From: Gammaproteobacteria bacterium
GTDB taxonomy: Bacteria > Pseudomonadota > Gammaproteobacteria > UBA6186 > Azoamicaceae
DNA length: 64,000 nt
Assembly (NCBI GenBank): GCA_030431675.1
Contig: JAUIIV010000006.1
Location: 17,313 to 81,312 of the forward strand
Direction of reading: 5' to 3'
Positions 17,788 through 30,436 of this stretch are shown one piece after another. The notes beneath the pieces were generated by a model that had not been told where the DNA came from, searched no databases, and saw only the letters and a list, made by a program, of their open reading frames with translations. Positions within the stretch are counted from its first letter, which is position 1; each line of letters begins with the position of its first letter. Both the position numbers and the translations under genes were made by a program.

Positions 17788-18738
17788 ATGCCTACACAAT
17801 TTTTAGAATTTGAGCAGCCGGTAGCCGAGTTAGAGGCGAAAATAAAAGAGCTGCGTCACGTGAGTACTGATTCTTCAATCAATATCAGTGATGAAATATC
17901 GCGCCTAGAGGCAAAGAGTCGTGATTTAACTAAGTCTATATTTAAAAATTTGTCAGCTTGGCAGATAGTTCAGTTAGCCAGGCACCCAAGTAGACCCTAT
18001 ACCCTAGATTACATTGAGAAGATATTTACAGAGTTTGATGAATTGCATGGAGATAGGCGATTTGCAGACGATAAGGCGATCATATGTGGGCTCGCTAGGT
18101 TGCAAGATCAGCCGGTAATGATTATTGGTGAACAAAAGGGCCGTGAGACTAAAGAAAAGCTAGAGCGTAATTTTGGTATGCCTCAACCAGAAGGGTACCG
18201 CAAAGCTTTACGTTTTATGGAAATGGCTGAGAAGTTTAATGTTCCAATTATTACATTTATTGATACGCCTGGAGCATATCCTGGAATAGGTGCTGAGGCT
18301 CGTGGACAAAGTGAAGCAATAGCTAAGAATTTGCAGGTCATGTCGCAATTGCGAGTGCCGATTATCTGTGTGGTGATAGGTGAAGGCTGCTCTGGAGGGG
18401 CGCTTGGGATTGGTGTTGGTGATAAGACATTAATGCTTGAGTATTCATATTATGCGACTATTTCTCCAGAAGGGTGTGCAAGTATTTTGTGGAAGGGTGC
18501 AGAGCGTGCGCCTGAAGCTGCGGAAATTATGTGTTTAACTGCAAAAGATCACTTAAAGTTTGGGTTGATTGATGAAATAATACCTGAGCCTTTGGGTAGT
18601 GCTTATCGTGATCTAGATTTAATGGCAGATACACTAAAAGATGCCTTGGTTAAGAATTTAAATTTCTTAAAGACAGAAAGTGCAGAAGGCTTAATAGATA
18701 AGCGCTATAAGAAGCTGATGGAAATCGGCCAAAAATAG
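17788..18738 (+). CDS. accA: Acetyl-CoA carboxylase carboxyltransferase subunit alpha
   Basis: 316 residues, the normal AccA length. It joins AccD to transfer the carboxyl group from biotin to acetyl-CoA, the first step of fatty acid synthesis. Family landmarks: [19 protein letters not shown] at the start, [37 protein letters not shown], the oxyanion-loop region [19 protein letters not shown] and [18 protein letters not shown] 17788 matches the family N-terminus and has AGGGA 7 bases upstream. In Pseudomonas the next gene is tilS; here a minus-strand sulfatase gene lies between. Confidence 0.97.
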   Translation: MPTQFLEFEQPVAELEAKIKELRHVSTDSSINISDEISRLEAKSRDLTKSIFKNLSAWQIVQLARHPSRPYTLDYIEKIFTEFDELHGDRRFADDKAIICGLARLQDQPVMIIGEQKGRETKEKLERNFGMPQPEGYRKALRFMEMAEKFNVPIITFIDTPGAYPGIGAEARGQSEAIAKNLQVMSQLRVPIICVVIGEGCSGGALGIGVGDKTLMLEYSYYATISPEGCASILWKGAERAPEAAEIMCLTAKDHLKFGLIDEIIPEPLGSAYRDLDLMADTLKDALVKNLNFLKTESAEGLIDKRYKKLMEIGQK

Positions 18739-18764
18739 CGCAATTGTAGTTGGACTTGTTGTTA

Positions 18765-20240
18765 TTATATGCTAGCTCTTAGCATTCTTCTTGTTCTAGA
18801 GATATTGTGATTATAAGTCTCTGCAAGATAGTCTGTGTAGTTATCACTACCTACTAAATTGTGCTCTTCGCGCTCGTCAGATAAAACATCATATAGCTCA
18901 GGACCTGCACCACTATCAACAAATTTTAGTAGTTTTGCTGGGTATAGGCGCATGTCATAATGAGCCCATTTACATGGTTCATCATTTTCGCAGTATTCTA
19001 CATCTATAATATTCTTATATTTGTATACTTCAGAACATTTACTTTCATCTAGCCATATTGCCGATACATCTATGCTGCCCTCTGGTATGTATCTTTTGCC
19101 TACTATAGATGTAAGGCTTCCAAGTAGATCACGTACTTTCCAGGGGCAATGGTTTACTTTTCCTGCAGGAAATAATCCGGGTTTCCACAGAATTGCTTGA
19201 TTCCTAATTCCATTTTCCCAAGTATCACGTTTTTTACCTTTTAAGCCGTATAGGTCAAATGGTTCGTCAAACATTAGTTGGGGGCCATTGTCTGAAGTAA
19301 AAAATATTATTGTATTGTTCTCCTGTCCGGTTTCACGTAAGACAGACATCAATGAGGCTATATCTTGATCTAGTCCCCAAATCATGGCCACAAATCCACG
19401 CTGATTATCATTCCAGAGACGTTGATCAAATGGCTTAGGTGCCCAAGGCCATTTTTTCGCATAGGGGCCATAATCTAGCACTGGGCACTGCCTTGACCAA
19501 CTTTTATGTTTTACATTCCATTTTAAAACATGTGGTCTTGGATCACTATGATAAACAAAAAAAGGTCTTTTACCTGCGTGTTTACGAATAAAATTATTTC
19601 TACGTATCGAGAACATGTATGGTGCATATCTGCAATTTACCTTACGTCTTTTTTTATTTTTATTTCTATTTCTAGTTTTTCCTTTGGGTAGAGGTTTAGT
19701 AGCTATAGACTCAGCCTCTACTTCCGCAATCTTTTGTGAAATTTTTCGACAGCGTTTCTTATCAGCTTTACGGTTTACATTGTGTCTTTCTAGGTTGCCA
19801 TTATTGTCCAGGACCACCGGAAATCCTTCCCAAGAGTCCTCGTGTGTTCTATAGATAAGTGTCTCATTAAAGGGTGCTGTTTGCGGGTACAAACCATCTT
19901 TTCCGAACATGCCAGTTGCATATCCTTGAGAGTTAAAGTAGCTAGCCAGGGTTACCTTTGGATATGCAACTTTACCATTCTCTGCATTGGCTTTTTGCCT
20001 ATTGGTGCCAGACATAATTGCATAACGGCTAGGACCACAGACGGGCTCAGTAATCGTCCAGTCCATTATCGTCCCTTGGCTTGCTAATAAGTGTAGATTG
20101 GGGGTTTGGCTTATAACATTATCCCATTGGCCGTAGCCAAGGTCATCTGCCAAATAGAAAATTATATTTGGTTTAGTTTCTTCAGCACAAATAGCTCCTA
20201 TAGTATACATGCTGCCAGCAAGCAAAGAAGACCAACGCAT
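18765..20240 (-). CDS. Secreted sulfatase (arylsulfatase superfamily)
   Basis: 491 residues. A hydrophobic N-terminus looks like a signal peptide (MRWSSLLAGSMYTIGAICA). Sulfatase motifs in order: metal-binding LADDLGYG (30-37), the formylglycine site CGPSR (Cys68), DPRPH (about 233), TSDNG and GLKGKKRDTWENGIR. Cys68 must be converted to formylglycine by a maturase that is not in the window. The usual GKWH motif reads GKDG (113-116), and residues about 157-200 form a very basic insertion (RNRNKNKKRRK). Strong GGGAGG ribosome site before ATG 20240. It breaks the accA-tilS pair, which suggests acquisition. Substrate unknown, probably a host or environmental sulfated glycan. Confidence 0.9.
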   Translation of the reverse strand: MRWSSLLAGSMYTIGAICAEETKPNIIFYLADDLGYGQWDNVISQTPNLHLLASQGTIMDWTITEPVCGPSRYAIMSGTNRQKANAENGKVAYPKVTLASYFNSQGYATGMFGKDGLYPQTAPFNETLIYRTHEDSWEGFPVVLDNNGNLERHNVNRKADKKRCRKISQKIAEVEAESIATKPLPKGKTRNRNKNKKRRKVNCRYAPYMFSIRRNNFIRKHAGKRPFFVYHSDPRPHVLKWNVKHKSWSRQCPVLDYGPYAKKWPWAPKPFDQRLWNDNQRGFVAMIWGLDQDIASLMSVLRETGQENNTIIFFTSDNGPQLMFDEPFDLYGLKGKKRDTWENGIRNQAILWKPGLFPAGKVNHCPWKVRDLLGSLTSIVGKRYIPEGSIDVSAIWLDESKCSEVYKYKNIIDVEYCENDEPCKWAHYDMRLYPAKLLKFVDSGAGPELYDVLSDEREEHNLVGSDNYTDYLAETYNHNISRTRRMLRASI

Positions 20241-20368
20241 AAAAACCTCCCTGTTTTTTTCGGGTCATTTTCAGTATGGAACAAGATGCACCGAGAGGCA
20301 AATATGCTGAAATAAGCAGTGTTTATATTAAAAACCGCCCTTGTGGCGATATTTTGCTCTATGTCGGC

Positions 20369-20397
20369 TTGCTATGCTTTCCCGTCAAGCGCATAAT
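20369..20397 (+). promoter_or_regulatory. Putative sigma-70 promoter for tilS-pyrG-kdsA
   Basis: TTGCTA (20369-20374), a 17-base spacer and CATAAT (20392-20397), 4 and 5 matches to consensus. Expected transcription start is near 20404, about 30 bases before the tilS ATG at 20434. The insertion of the sulfatase gene between accA and tilS makes an own promoter for tilS necessary. Prediction only. Confidence 0.5.
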
Positions 20398-20433
20398 AGC
20401 TTGTCATAAGTTCTTGATACCCGGAATTTGCAT

Positions 20434-21417
20434 ATGCAGCAAAATACAATTTGGATTGCCTATAGCGGGGGAGTTGACTCCACGGTATTGATGCATATTG
20501 CTAGTAAGCATTATGATAATATTCACGTAGTTCATATCAATCATGGTTTAAACGTCAATGCATGTATGTGGGAGCGCCACTGTGATTCTGAGGCCAAAAA
20601 ATTGGGTTTGCCTTTTACTGCCCTTAAAGTTAATGCGCAGCCAATTACTGGACAAAGTCCAGAGGAAGCAGCACGCAATGCACGTTACAGTGCATTTAAA
20701 GGTCTAGTTGCTGACAATGATGTGTTGCTTACCGCGCATCATGCAGATGATCAGGCAGAAACTGTGTTATATAGATTATTGCGCGGCACAGGCCCTAAAG
20801 GATTAGGGGCAATGCAGCCTAAAACTATAAATCAAGGGATTAAAATTTTGCGTCCTATGCTAGATATTAAGCGCGATGAAATTTTAGAGTATGCAAAATC
20901 AGAAAATCTATCATGGATAGAGGATTGTAGTAACAATAATCAAGATTTTGATAGAAACTTTATTCGTCAGCGTATTATGCCTTTGTTGAAACAACGCTGG
21001 TCTGCCGTTACAAATATTAATCGCGCAGCCAGCCTATGTGCAGAATTACACACAAACATAGCTACTGAAGATGTTTTAGATTTAAAGTTCTGGCAACGTG
21101 AGACTATTCGTGCATGGTTACATAAACATAAATTTCAACCTACCCTGCAGCAGTTAAACACTATTCTTACAGAAGTTGTAAATGCTCGTTCTGATGCCCA
21201 ACCGCGTTTTGTATTAGGTAATAAAATTATTTGTCGTAGCCAAAATAAATTATATGTTATTTCTAAAGATTGTGCGGCACGTAAAAGTACTCATGGGCGA
21301 CCAGCAAAAAAAATCTTCCAGCAGTTTGGCATACCACCTTGGGAGAGAGATAACTATAAGGTTATTTACCAAGACGGACGCCTAATAGAAATTGTCGGCT
21401 TGTGGCGTGCCGGCTGA
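20434..21417 (+). CDS. tilS: tRNA(Ile)-lysidine synthase
   Basis: 327 residues. It attaches lysine to C34 of tRNA-Ile(CAU) so that it reads AUA. The PP-loop SGGVDS lies at residues 12-17, followed by NHGLN, LTAHHADDQAET and RPMLDIKRDEI. A TilS_C domain remains at the end (HGRPAKKIFQQFGIPPWERD, EIVGLW). At 327 residues it is about 100 shorter than E. coli TilS (432), with the loss in the middle substrate-binding part. ATG 20434 has GGA 8 bases upstream; the TTG six bases earlier is less likely. Next gene pyrG follows after 49 bases. Confidence 0.95.
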   Translation: MQQNTIWIAYSGGVDSTVLMHIASKHYDNIHVVHINHGLNVNACMWERHCDSEAKKLGLPFTALKVNAQPITGQSPEEAARNARYSAFKGLVADNDVLLTAHHADDQAETVLYRLLRGTGPKGLGAMQPKTINQGIKILRPMLDIKRDEILEYAKSENLSWIEDCSNNNQDFDRNFIRQRIMPLLKQRWSAVTNINRAASLCAELHTNIATEDVLDLKFWQRETIRAWLHKHKFQPTLQQLNTILTEVVNARSDAQPRFVLGNKIICRSQNKLYVISKDCAARKSTHGRPAKKIFQQFGIPPWERDNYKVIYQDGRLIEIVGLWRAG

Positions 21418-21433
21418 TCTGCTAGAGTCAAAT

Positions 21434-21456
21434 GCCGTATATCTCAAAAATACGGC
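21434..21456 (+). repeat. Inverted repeat between tilS and pyrG
   Basis: GCCGTAT (21434-21440) and ATACGGC (21450-21456) form a perfect 7-base stem with a 9-base loop, ten bases before the pyrG ATG. No T-run follows, so it is not an intrinsic terminator. It could protect the 3' end of tilS mRNA or affect pyrG translation. It does not resemble the GGGC-leader attenuation known for pyrG in Gram-positive bacteria. Confidence 0.4.
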
Positions 21457-21466
21457 GAATATGTAG

Positions 21467-23071
<1,605 letters not shown>

Positions 23072-23080
23072 AGGTTTTGT

Positions 23081-23908
23081 ATGCAGTTATGTAATTTTAA
23101 TGTGGGTCTTGAGCAAAAAATATTTGTTATCGCAGGCCCTTGTGTAATAGAAAGTGAAGAGTTAGCCATTGAATCGGCGGGAAAGCTTAAAGAAATTACC
23201 CAGCAATTGGGTATGAACTTTATCTACAAATCTTCATTTGATAAAGCTAATCGTACTTCACACCAAAGTTTTAGAGGTTTGGGGGTAGATAAAGGCTTAC
23301 AAATTCTAGCTAAGGTAAAACAACAAATCCAAGTGCCAGTATTAACTGATGTACATGAAGATACCCCTTTAGATCAGGTTTCTGAAGTTGTAGATGTGCT
23401 ACAAACCCCTGCAATGTTATGTAGACAGACTGACTTTATACAAAAAGTAGCTGCTACTGGTTTACCGGTTAATATCAAAAAGGGCCAGTTCTTAGCTCCA
23501 TGGGATATGTTGCATGTAGTTGAGAAGGCTAGAGCGACTGGAAATGATAAAATTATGGTGTGTGAGCGTGGAGCAAGCTTTGGTTACGGCAATTTAATTT
23601 CTGATATGCGATCTTTAGTTATCATGCGTAACACAGGGTGCCCGGTAGTATTTGATGCTACGCACTCAGTCCAATTACCTGGTGGTCAGGGGAGTAGCTC
23701 CGGCGGTCAACGTGAATTTGTGCCTGTGTTGGCACGTGCTGCAGTTGCAGTAGGCGTATCTGGGGTATTTATGGAAACTCATCCAGATCCAGATAAGGCA
23801 CTTAGTGATGGACCTAATTCATGGCCTTTAGGCAAAATGTATGACTTGTTGGCCTCGTTAAAAGAACTAGATAGGTTGGTAAAGAATGAAACCGCAAACT
23901 GCACATAG
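23081..23908 (+). CDS. kdsA: 3-deoxy-8-phosphooctulonate synthase
   Basis: 275 residues. It condenses phosphoenolpyruvate with arabinose-5-phosphate to KDO-8-phosphate, needed for lipopolysaccharide core, so the cell has LPS. Motifs: [74 protein letters not shown] and METHPDP. The Asn in SSFDKANR and the overall pattern match the metal-independent class, although this should be checked by alignment. The last 23 bases overlap the transporter gene, which is not part of the usual kdsA-eno neighbourhood. Confidence 0.97.
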   Translation: MQLCNFNVGLEQKIFVIAGPCVIESEELAIESAGKLKEITQQLGMNFIYKSSFDKANRTSHQSFRGLGVDKGLQILAKVKQQIQVPVLTDVHEDTPLDQVSEVVDVLQTPAMLCRQTDFIQKVAATGLPVNIKKGQFLAPWDMLHVVEKARATGNDKIMVCERGASFGYGNLISDMRSLVIMRNTGCPVVFDATHSVQLPGGQGSSSGGQREFVPVLARAAVAVGVSGVFMETHPDPDKALSDGPNSWPLGKMYDLLASLKELDRLVKNETANCT

Positions 23909-25220
23909 AGAATTTTGGGGCTCAAAAATGGGCTTTGTGTTTGCTGCCATGGGTTCGGCAGTAGGCTTAGCAAATATTATTAGGTTCCCTTATTTGGTTG
24001 GAGCTAATGGTGGCGCTGCTTTTATCGCTATATATCTTATTTGTTTAGTAGTATTAAGTTTTCCTATATTTATCGCTGAATTACTGTTAGGACGTGCTTG
24101 TCATCGTAATCCTGCAGGAGCATTTGAAGATATCGGTGGTACTAAGACATGGCGTTATGCGGGTTGCTTTACTATATTAACCGGCTTCTTTGTTAGCGGT
24201 TTTTATGCGGTAGTCAGTGGCTGGGTTGTGGGCTATTTAGCTGATGCGGTACAAGGGTCACTACTAGTTATAGATTCATCAGCAGGTGCTGAAAGTTTCT
24301 TTTACATGCATTTACGCACTCCATTATGGAGCCTAGGTATGCAGATCTGTTTTGTACTATTAGCAGCGGTTATTTTATTTTCTGGTGTGCGTAACGGTTT
24401 AGAGCGTGCCAGCAAATTCTTAATGCCAGTTCTAATATTGTTGCTATTATATATGGCGATGACGGGCCTGGATGCAGATAATGCACAGCGAGGTTTGCAT
24501 TTCTTATTTGATTTACAGTGGCATGAAGTAACGCCTACTGCCTGCTTATTGGCCCTTGGCCAAGCATTCTTTACTCTAAGCTTAGGGCAGGGGACTATGA
24601 TCACTTACGGTAGCTATTTAAATCGTAAAACAAATCTGTTTGTTATAGGTGTGCCGGTAGTAGTAGCAGATACAATAATCTCAATTTTAGGTGCCATAGC
24701 AGTATTTACGATTGTATTTTCTGTAGGTATGGAGCCAGATTCTGGTATGGCATTAATGTTTAAGACCTTGCCTATAGCATTTAACAGCATGCCAAATGGT
24801 TATTTTCTATCTATTAGCTTCTTTGCACTACTAGCATTAGCTGCTTTGACATCACAGATCTCTGCCATGGAGCCAGCTATTGCATACTTGATGGATGAGC
24901 GCGGGTGGTCACGTAAGCGTGCTGTCGTTGTGGTATCAATAGGAGTGTTTTTAATAGGTATTCCGTGTGCGATGTCTTACAATGTCTTAAATGTATTTGA
25001 TTTTGTTGCAACTGGTGTCTTAATTCCTATAGGCGGTTTATTAGTAACCTTGTTGTTAGGCTGGCGCTGGGGGATAAAGAAATCTATCCGTCAACTGAAT
25101 TTTGGCTTAGAAGGTGCCACGTTCAATCAACCAATGTTGGAGCTGTATTTTACTTTATGTGTTAAGTACTTAGCACCTCTAGCTATATTTGCTATAGCGT
25201 TACAAGTACTGTTTACCTAA
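23886..25220 (+). CDS. Sodium-dependent transporter, NSS/SNF family
   Basis: 444 residues with about 11-12 membrane helices. The N-terminal NSS signature is clear ([20 protein letters not shown], then [16 protein letters not shown]), which forms the Na+/substrate site in LeuT-type transporters. Bacterial members often take up amino acids; the substrate is not readable here. It overlaps kdsA by 23 bases and therefore probably shares its transcript. It occupies the position between kdsA and eno that is empty in Pseudomonas. Confidence 0.93.
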   Translation: MKPQTAHREFWGSKMGFVFAAMGSAVGLANIIRFPYLVGANGGAAFIAIYLICLVVLSFPIFIAELLLGRACHRNPAGAFEDIGGTKTWRYAGCFTILTGFFVSGFYAVVSGWVVGYLADAVQGSLLVIDSSAGAESFFYMHLRTPLWSLGMQICFVLLAAVILFSGVRNGLERASKFLMPVLILLLLYMAMTGLDADNAQRGLHFLFDLQWHEVTPTACLLALGQAFFTLSLGQGTMITYGSYLNRKTNLFVIGVPVVVADTIISILGAIAVFTIVFSVGMEPDSGMALMFKTLPIAFNSMPNGYFLSISFFALLALAALTSQISAMEPAIAYLMDERGWSRKRAVVVVSIGVFLIGIPCAMSYNVLNVFDFVATGVLIPIGGLLVTLLLGWRWGIKKSIRQLNFGLEGATFNQPMLELYFTLCVKYLAPLAIFAIALQVLFT

Positions 25221-25261
25221 CTAGTATCACCTTGTTATCGCTATAGGCTAAACTCATAGCT

Positions 25262-25714
25262 ATGAGATTAAATATAATTACTAGCTTGGTAGTATTATTA
25301 ACAGTATCAGCCGCTACTGCTTTTGCAGATGGGCATGGTGTTACTAGTACTGCACAACAAAAAATAACTAACCCAACCTTGGCATTCTTTGTGGCTTTAC
25401 ATGCCTGCAAACCAGGCGATTATCAAGAAAAGAACATTATGTCTAAGATCGTTGGTCCAAACATGCTGCAACATACAATTAATGGCGAAGAGCTATTAGG
25501 TGGGTGTAGCGTAATGTTGCAGACCCCTGACGGTAGATATATGCAGTGTAATTTTCAGCAGCAAGATTTAGATCAAGTAGCAGATCAACATTTTATGACT
25601 GGCATGCTTAATGCCACCATTAATGATCCAACTCCAGCAGCTCGTAATTCAGAAATGCTCTGGACTGAAATGAAATCTAAAAGCTGCGGCTTCATTAATT
25701 ACGAAGACTATTAA
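25262..25714 (+). CDS. Small secreted orphan protein
   Basis: 150 residues with a signal peptide (ITSLVVLLTVSAATAFA, cleavage before DGHG). The mature part has five Cys (HACKPGD, GGCSVM, QCNFQQ, KSCGFI), suggesting disulfide bonds in the periplasm. No family recognised. It starts 41 bases after the NSS transporter gene in the same direction and may belong to that transcript. Confidence 0.65.
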   Translation: MRLNIITSLVVLLTVSAATAFADGHGVTSTAQQKITNPTLAFFVALHACKPGDYQEKNIMSKIVGPNMLQHTINGEELLGGCSVMLQTPDGRYMQCNFQQQDLDQVADQHFMTGMLNATINDPTPAARNSEMLWTEMKSKSCGFINYEDY

Positions 25715-25835
25715 GCAGCTTTCGTGTTCCCTATGTACGTGTGCAGTATAGCAGGCTTAGCTGTAATATTAATTCATAGGTTTATATATTCTAATTTTGG
25801 AATTTATCCCTAAAAAGTTTTCCTTATAATCCGAT

Positions 25836-26995
25836 TTAGATAGGACTGTTATTTGGAGTAAGTTTTAGTAGAAATTGTTCTACTGGCATGCAAATAATGT
25901 AGTCAATCTCTATTTGATCTTTACCTCTATATAAAAGTAACAGGGTACACGCGGGGTAATCTTGTGTAAAGGAACGTAGACCATTTAAATCTTTGCTATT
26001 TACTTTGTTTGAATTTTTTAATTCAATGGCAAAGAAATAATTTTCTCCATAGATAACGAAATCTACTTCAACACCGGACTTTGTTCGCCAAAAAGATAGT
26101 TCAACAGGGTCTTTGCTATAGTCGGACCAAGCGCGTAAGTGTTGTAATACTAATCCCTCTAGAGATATGCCATTAATTTCTTGTGGGTGGTCTAATGATC
26201 CTTTTGGGCGTAGATGATAGTATACACCAGAATCAAAATAGTAAAATTTTCTATGGCTAATTAACTTTCTTTTGGCCTTTCTATTAAAAACTGGAAGAAG
26301 ATATCCAATGAGTAAGTCTTCAAGAATCGATATATAATTGTCAACTATTTTGCGAGATACTCCACACTCACGTGCAACAGCACTATAATTTATCACAGAG
26401 CCATGTGAAAAGCTTATTACTTCTAAAAATCTAGCGAAGTCGCCGATATTGCGAACTAGACCTTCGGTTTGTACTTCTTCTTTTAAATATAGACTTATAT
26501 AGCTTGCAATTTTTTCTGATTTGTTATGTGCCTGTTTGACGAGGGGGATCATGCCATTTTTTAATGCATCATTTAGATCAAAGTCTGTGCCCAATTCTGC
26601 TGCCATAAATGGGTGCATTCTTTTAAAATTGCACGTCCTGCAAGTAAATTAACACCGCTGTTTTTTAATTTACGCGAGCTTGAACCAGTAAGAACAAACT
26701 GTAAATCCATTTTTTGTTCTATTAAGTTGTGTACACCATCAAGTAGAGCAGGAATCTTTTGCACTTCATCAATAACAAAAGTTCTATGTTCATTGCTGTT
26801 GCCCAACACAAACTGTTGTATGTATCCTGGGTTGCTTAGATATGTTCTATATACATGATCTTCAAGTAGATTTATTACTAAGGCATTGGGTAGATTGTTT
26901 TCTATCCAGGTAGATTTACCAGTTTCCCTAGGTCCAAAGATGAAGTAGCTGTCCTCGGCTGGTTGAAAAAAACGTTTAGTAATAATAACTTGCAC
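25836..26995 (-). pseudogene. AAA_14/DUF4143 ATPase, broken by a -1 frameshift
   Basis: Two overlapping frames make up one known protein architecture. The N-terminal frame (26995 to about 26620) has Walker A GPRETGKST, Walker B TFVIDEV and the sensor FVLTGSSSRKLK through LLAGRA. The C-terminal frame (26618-25836) starts MHPFMAAELG and has the winged-helix and DUF4143 nuclease-like part (FFAIELKN, WRTKSGVEVDFVIYG). Adding one A to the AAAA run at 26621-26624 (minus strand) restores AILKRMHPF, the expected junction. Start GTG 26995. Such ATPases are common, often horizontally acquired genes of unclear role. Either a real mutation or an assembly error; a paired operator lies just upstream. Confidence 0.8.
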
Positions 26996-27008
26996 CCTTG
27001 TTTTTATC

Positions 27009-27045
27009 TACCAGGTAAAAATACGCGTCGTTTTTTTACCTGGTA
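27009..27045 (-). promoter_or_regulatory. Inverted-repeat operator upstream of the AAA/DUF4143 ATPase gene
   Basis: TACCAGGTAAAAA (27009-27021) and TTTTTACCTGGTA (27033-27045) form a perfect 13-base inverted repeat with an 11-base spacer. Each half is itself nearly symmetric, ACC(A/T)GGT flanked by A/T runs, as expected for a dimeric binding site. It lies 14-50 bases before the GTG start, where the promoter should be, so binding would block transcription. Autoregulation by the ATPase's own winged-helix domain is an inference. Confidence 0.6.
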
Positions 27046-27206
27046 GGTAAATTTTAGCATAATAACATTTGTATACAATGCCATAAGATAAGAGTGCTAG
27101 TACACGGTTCTTCCGGTGTATAGTAAATTCTATTCATCTATAATTGACAATACCCTTTTGTTTTCTGGTTACTTTGTTATCCATTCTGTTTCACAAGGTT
27201 TGTTCT

Positions 27207-28013
27207 ATGTCGGATAAAGATGATGGTCTAAATGCAGAGAGTCGCAAGCGTATGCTGCATTCTAAAGAATTTGTTGCAGTGGATGGCAATTCGGATTCAC
27301 AGTTTAGTATTTTTGCACAACTTCGCCAGATGTTAGATGAGAGATTAAGTAGGGGTGCACGGAATAAATTACGTACTGCGTACGAACAAGAAACCTCAGA
27401 TGTAGAAAAAAGAGTTATGCAGGACATTTTATCTCATATAGATGATCCTGAAGTATTGGTTCATTTTTTATGTGGAGCACATATAGAGTTTCGTGATGAG
27501 GCCGGTAATACAGACTCTATGCAGTATTATACAAAATGGCAAGAAGAGAATAAAAAACTACATTGGTACATGGAAAGGCACTCTAGCCATAAAAGCACCA
27601 ACCAACAAGTTGGTCTAAATGGTAAAATTTTAGGGCATATATTAATAGGCACTAGAACAGATCCACAATCAGGGCAGAGCTATACATGGGTGCAACTTGA
27701 AAATAATCCTTCTGGTACTTTGAGGCAGCTAATCTTGTCTCCTGTTAGGTTTCTCCTGCAGTCATTATTACATTTGCTCGACTATATAAAATATAAGGTA
27801 TCAGGGAAAAACATTGGTCCACATGGACGCTCAGATTATACAGAAAAGAATCCTTTAAAGCTTGGCTGTAGTCCAAGAGAGGAGCGTGCAAAGGTATGGG
27901 AAGAGTTGCTTCTCAAGGAATCTACCGACTTCACTGAAAGTGATGTATATAAAATGCAGCAGGCAGGGATAAAAATAAAGCCTACACCACAGGAAAATAG
28001 GCTTTCTATTTAA
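27207..28013 (+). CDS. Orphan 268-residue charged protein
   Basis: Not recognised. Soluble, strongly charged, helical at the start (SRGARNKLRTAYEQETSDVE), with one more hydrophobic stretch in the middle (SPVRFLLQSLLHLLDYIKY). ATG 27207 is chosen because of AAGG nine bases upstream; a TTG at 27144 would add 21 hydrophobic residues but overlaps a likely promoter element (TATAAT at 27139-27144). It lies in the accessory block between kdsA and eno and has no clear partner. Confidence 0.65.
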   Translation: MSDKDDGLNAESRKRMLHSKEFVAVDGNSDSQFSIFAQLRQMLDERLSRGARNKLRTAYEQETSDVEKRVMQDILSHIDDPEVLVHFLCGAHIEFRDEAGNTDSMQYYTKWQEENKKLHWYMERHSSHKSTNQQVGLNGKILGHILIGTRTDPQSGQSYTWVQLENNPSGTLRQLILSPVRFLLQSLLHLLDYIKYKVSGKNIGPHGRSDYTEKNPLKLGCSPREERAKVWEELLLKESTDFTESDVYKMQQAGIKIKPTPQENRLSI

Positions 28014-28058
28014 GTCCTTGTTCTAGAATAGTGATCTTATGCATCAACTTTTCTTACA

Positions 28059-28721
28059 CTAATGCATAGTGCCATTATTAGTAGTGCCAACATAACACTG
28101 GTATATACCAACCATTTTTATGTCGCTCTGCGCAATTTCTATCGCTGATTGTGCGCATATATCCTTAATATATGGGTCAGCTTGATATTGCATAAGCATT
28201 TTCACTATGTCTATGTGATTTTTACGCGTAGCCTCGTGTAATGGTGTGCTCCAAGCCAAGTCGCGTGCATTTGGATTTGCATTATTGTCTAACAGCAACT
28301 GAACAAATTTTGCATCACCTTTGTTAGCACTCCAATGCAGAGGGGTGCATAATCCAGCATCGGTTGTATGTATATCTGCACCATAAGCTAATAGCAATTG
28401 CCCAATCTCAAATAAGCTTTCTTTAGCAGCTATGTGTAATGGGGTTTTATTGCCTAAAGCACGTAATCCAGCCACAATGGTATCTGGTTTATGTGCGCTT
28501 AACTGATTTTCATCAAATTCTTCGTCTTTCTGTGTGCGCGCATTTGGGTTGCAGCCAGCTTCTAATAATCTGTGTACGATGTTTACATTGCCTTTCAGAG
28601 TTGCTACATGTAATGAACTAAGTCCAGTTTCATCCTGCTCATCGATTTGATGCCCGCTTATTATTAGTTGCTCGGCTTCTTTAAAGTCATTTTGTTTTAA
28701 AGCCTGAAGTATCGTTCTCAT
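28059..28721 (-). CDS. Ankyrin-repeat protein
   Basis: 220 residues with four clear ankyrin repeats plus a partial first one: TGLSSLHVATLKGNVNIVHR, GNKTPLHIAAKESLFEIGQL, GLCTPLHWSANKGDAKFVQL and WSTPLHEATRKNHIDIVKM. No signal peptide or other domain. Ankyrin repeats bind proteins; in Legionella and Coxiella many such proteins are delivered into host cells, but that is not shown here. AAAGG lies 8 bases before ATG 28721. It stands alone on the minus strand just before eno. Confidence 0.9.
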   Translation of the reverse strand: MRTILQALKQNDFKEAEQLIISGHQIDEQDETGLSSLHVATLKGNVNIVHRLLEAGCNPNARTQKDEEFDENQLSAHKPDTIVAGLRALGNKTPLHIAAKESLFEIGQLLLAYGADIHTTDAGLCTPLHWSANKGDAKFVQLLLDNNANPNARDLAWSTPLHEATRKNHIDIVKMLMQYQADPYIKDICAQSAIEIAQSDIKMVGIYQCYVGTTNNGTMH

Positions 28722-28868
28722 GTTGGTAACCTTTTTGCGTATCTATATATTTTGTTATAGCAAATTTAACGGGGTTTATTTGAGTTGGTTATATGGGTAA
28801 CAATAAGTAATAGTTGTGAGAAGTACTTTTAGGTATACTTGTAGTACATTTTTTCAGAGTATAGTTAG

Positions 28869-30424
<1,556 letters not shown>

Positions 30425-30436
30425 AAGGAAATTGGT

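Noticed and set aside
20276..20491. 71-codon frame upstream of tilS
   Set aside because: Runs through the tilS promoter and start in another frame; Cys/Ile-rich product without any relation.
27144..27206. Longer start (TTG 27144) for the 268-residue orphan, giving a hydrophobic leader
   Set aside because: The TTG is at a TATAAT/TTGACA promoter-like sequence and lacks a ribosome site; ATG 27207 has one.
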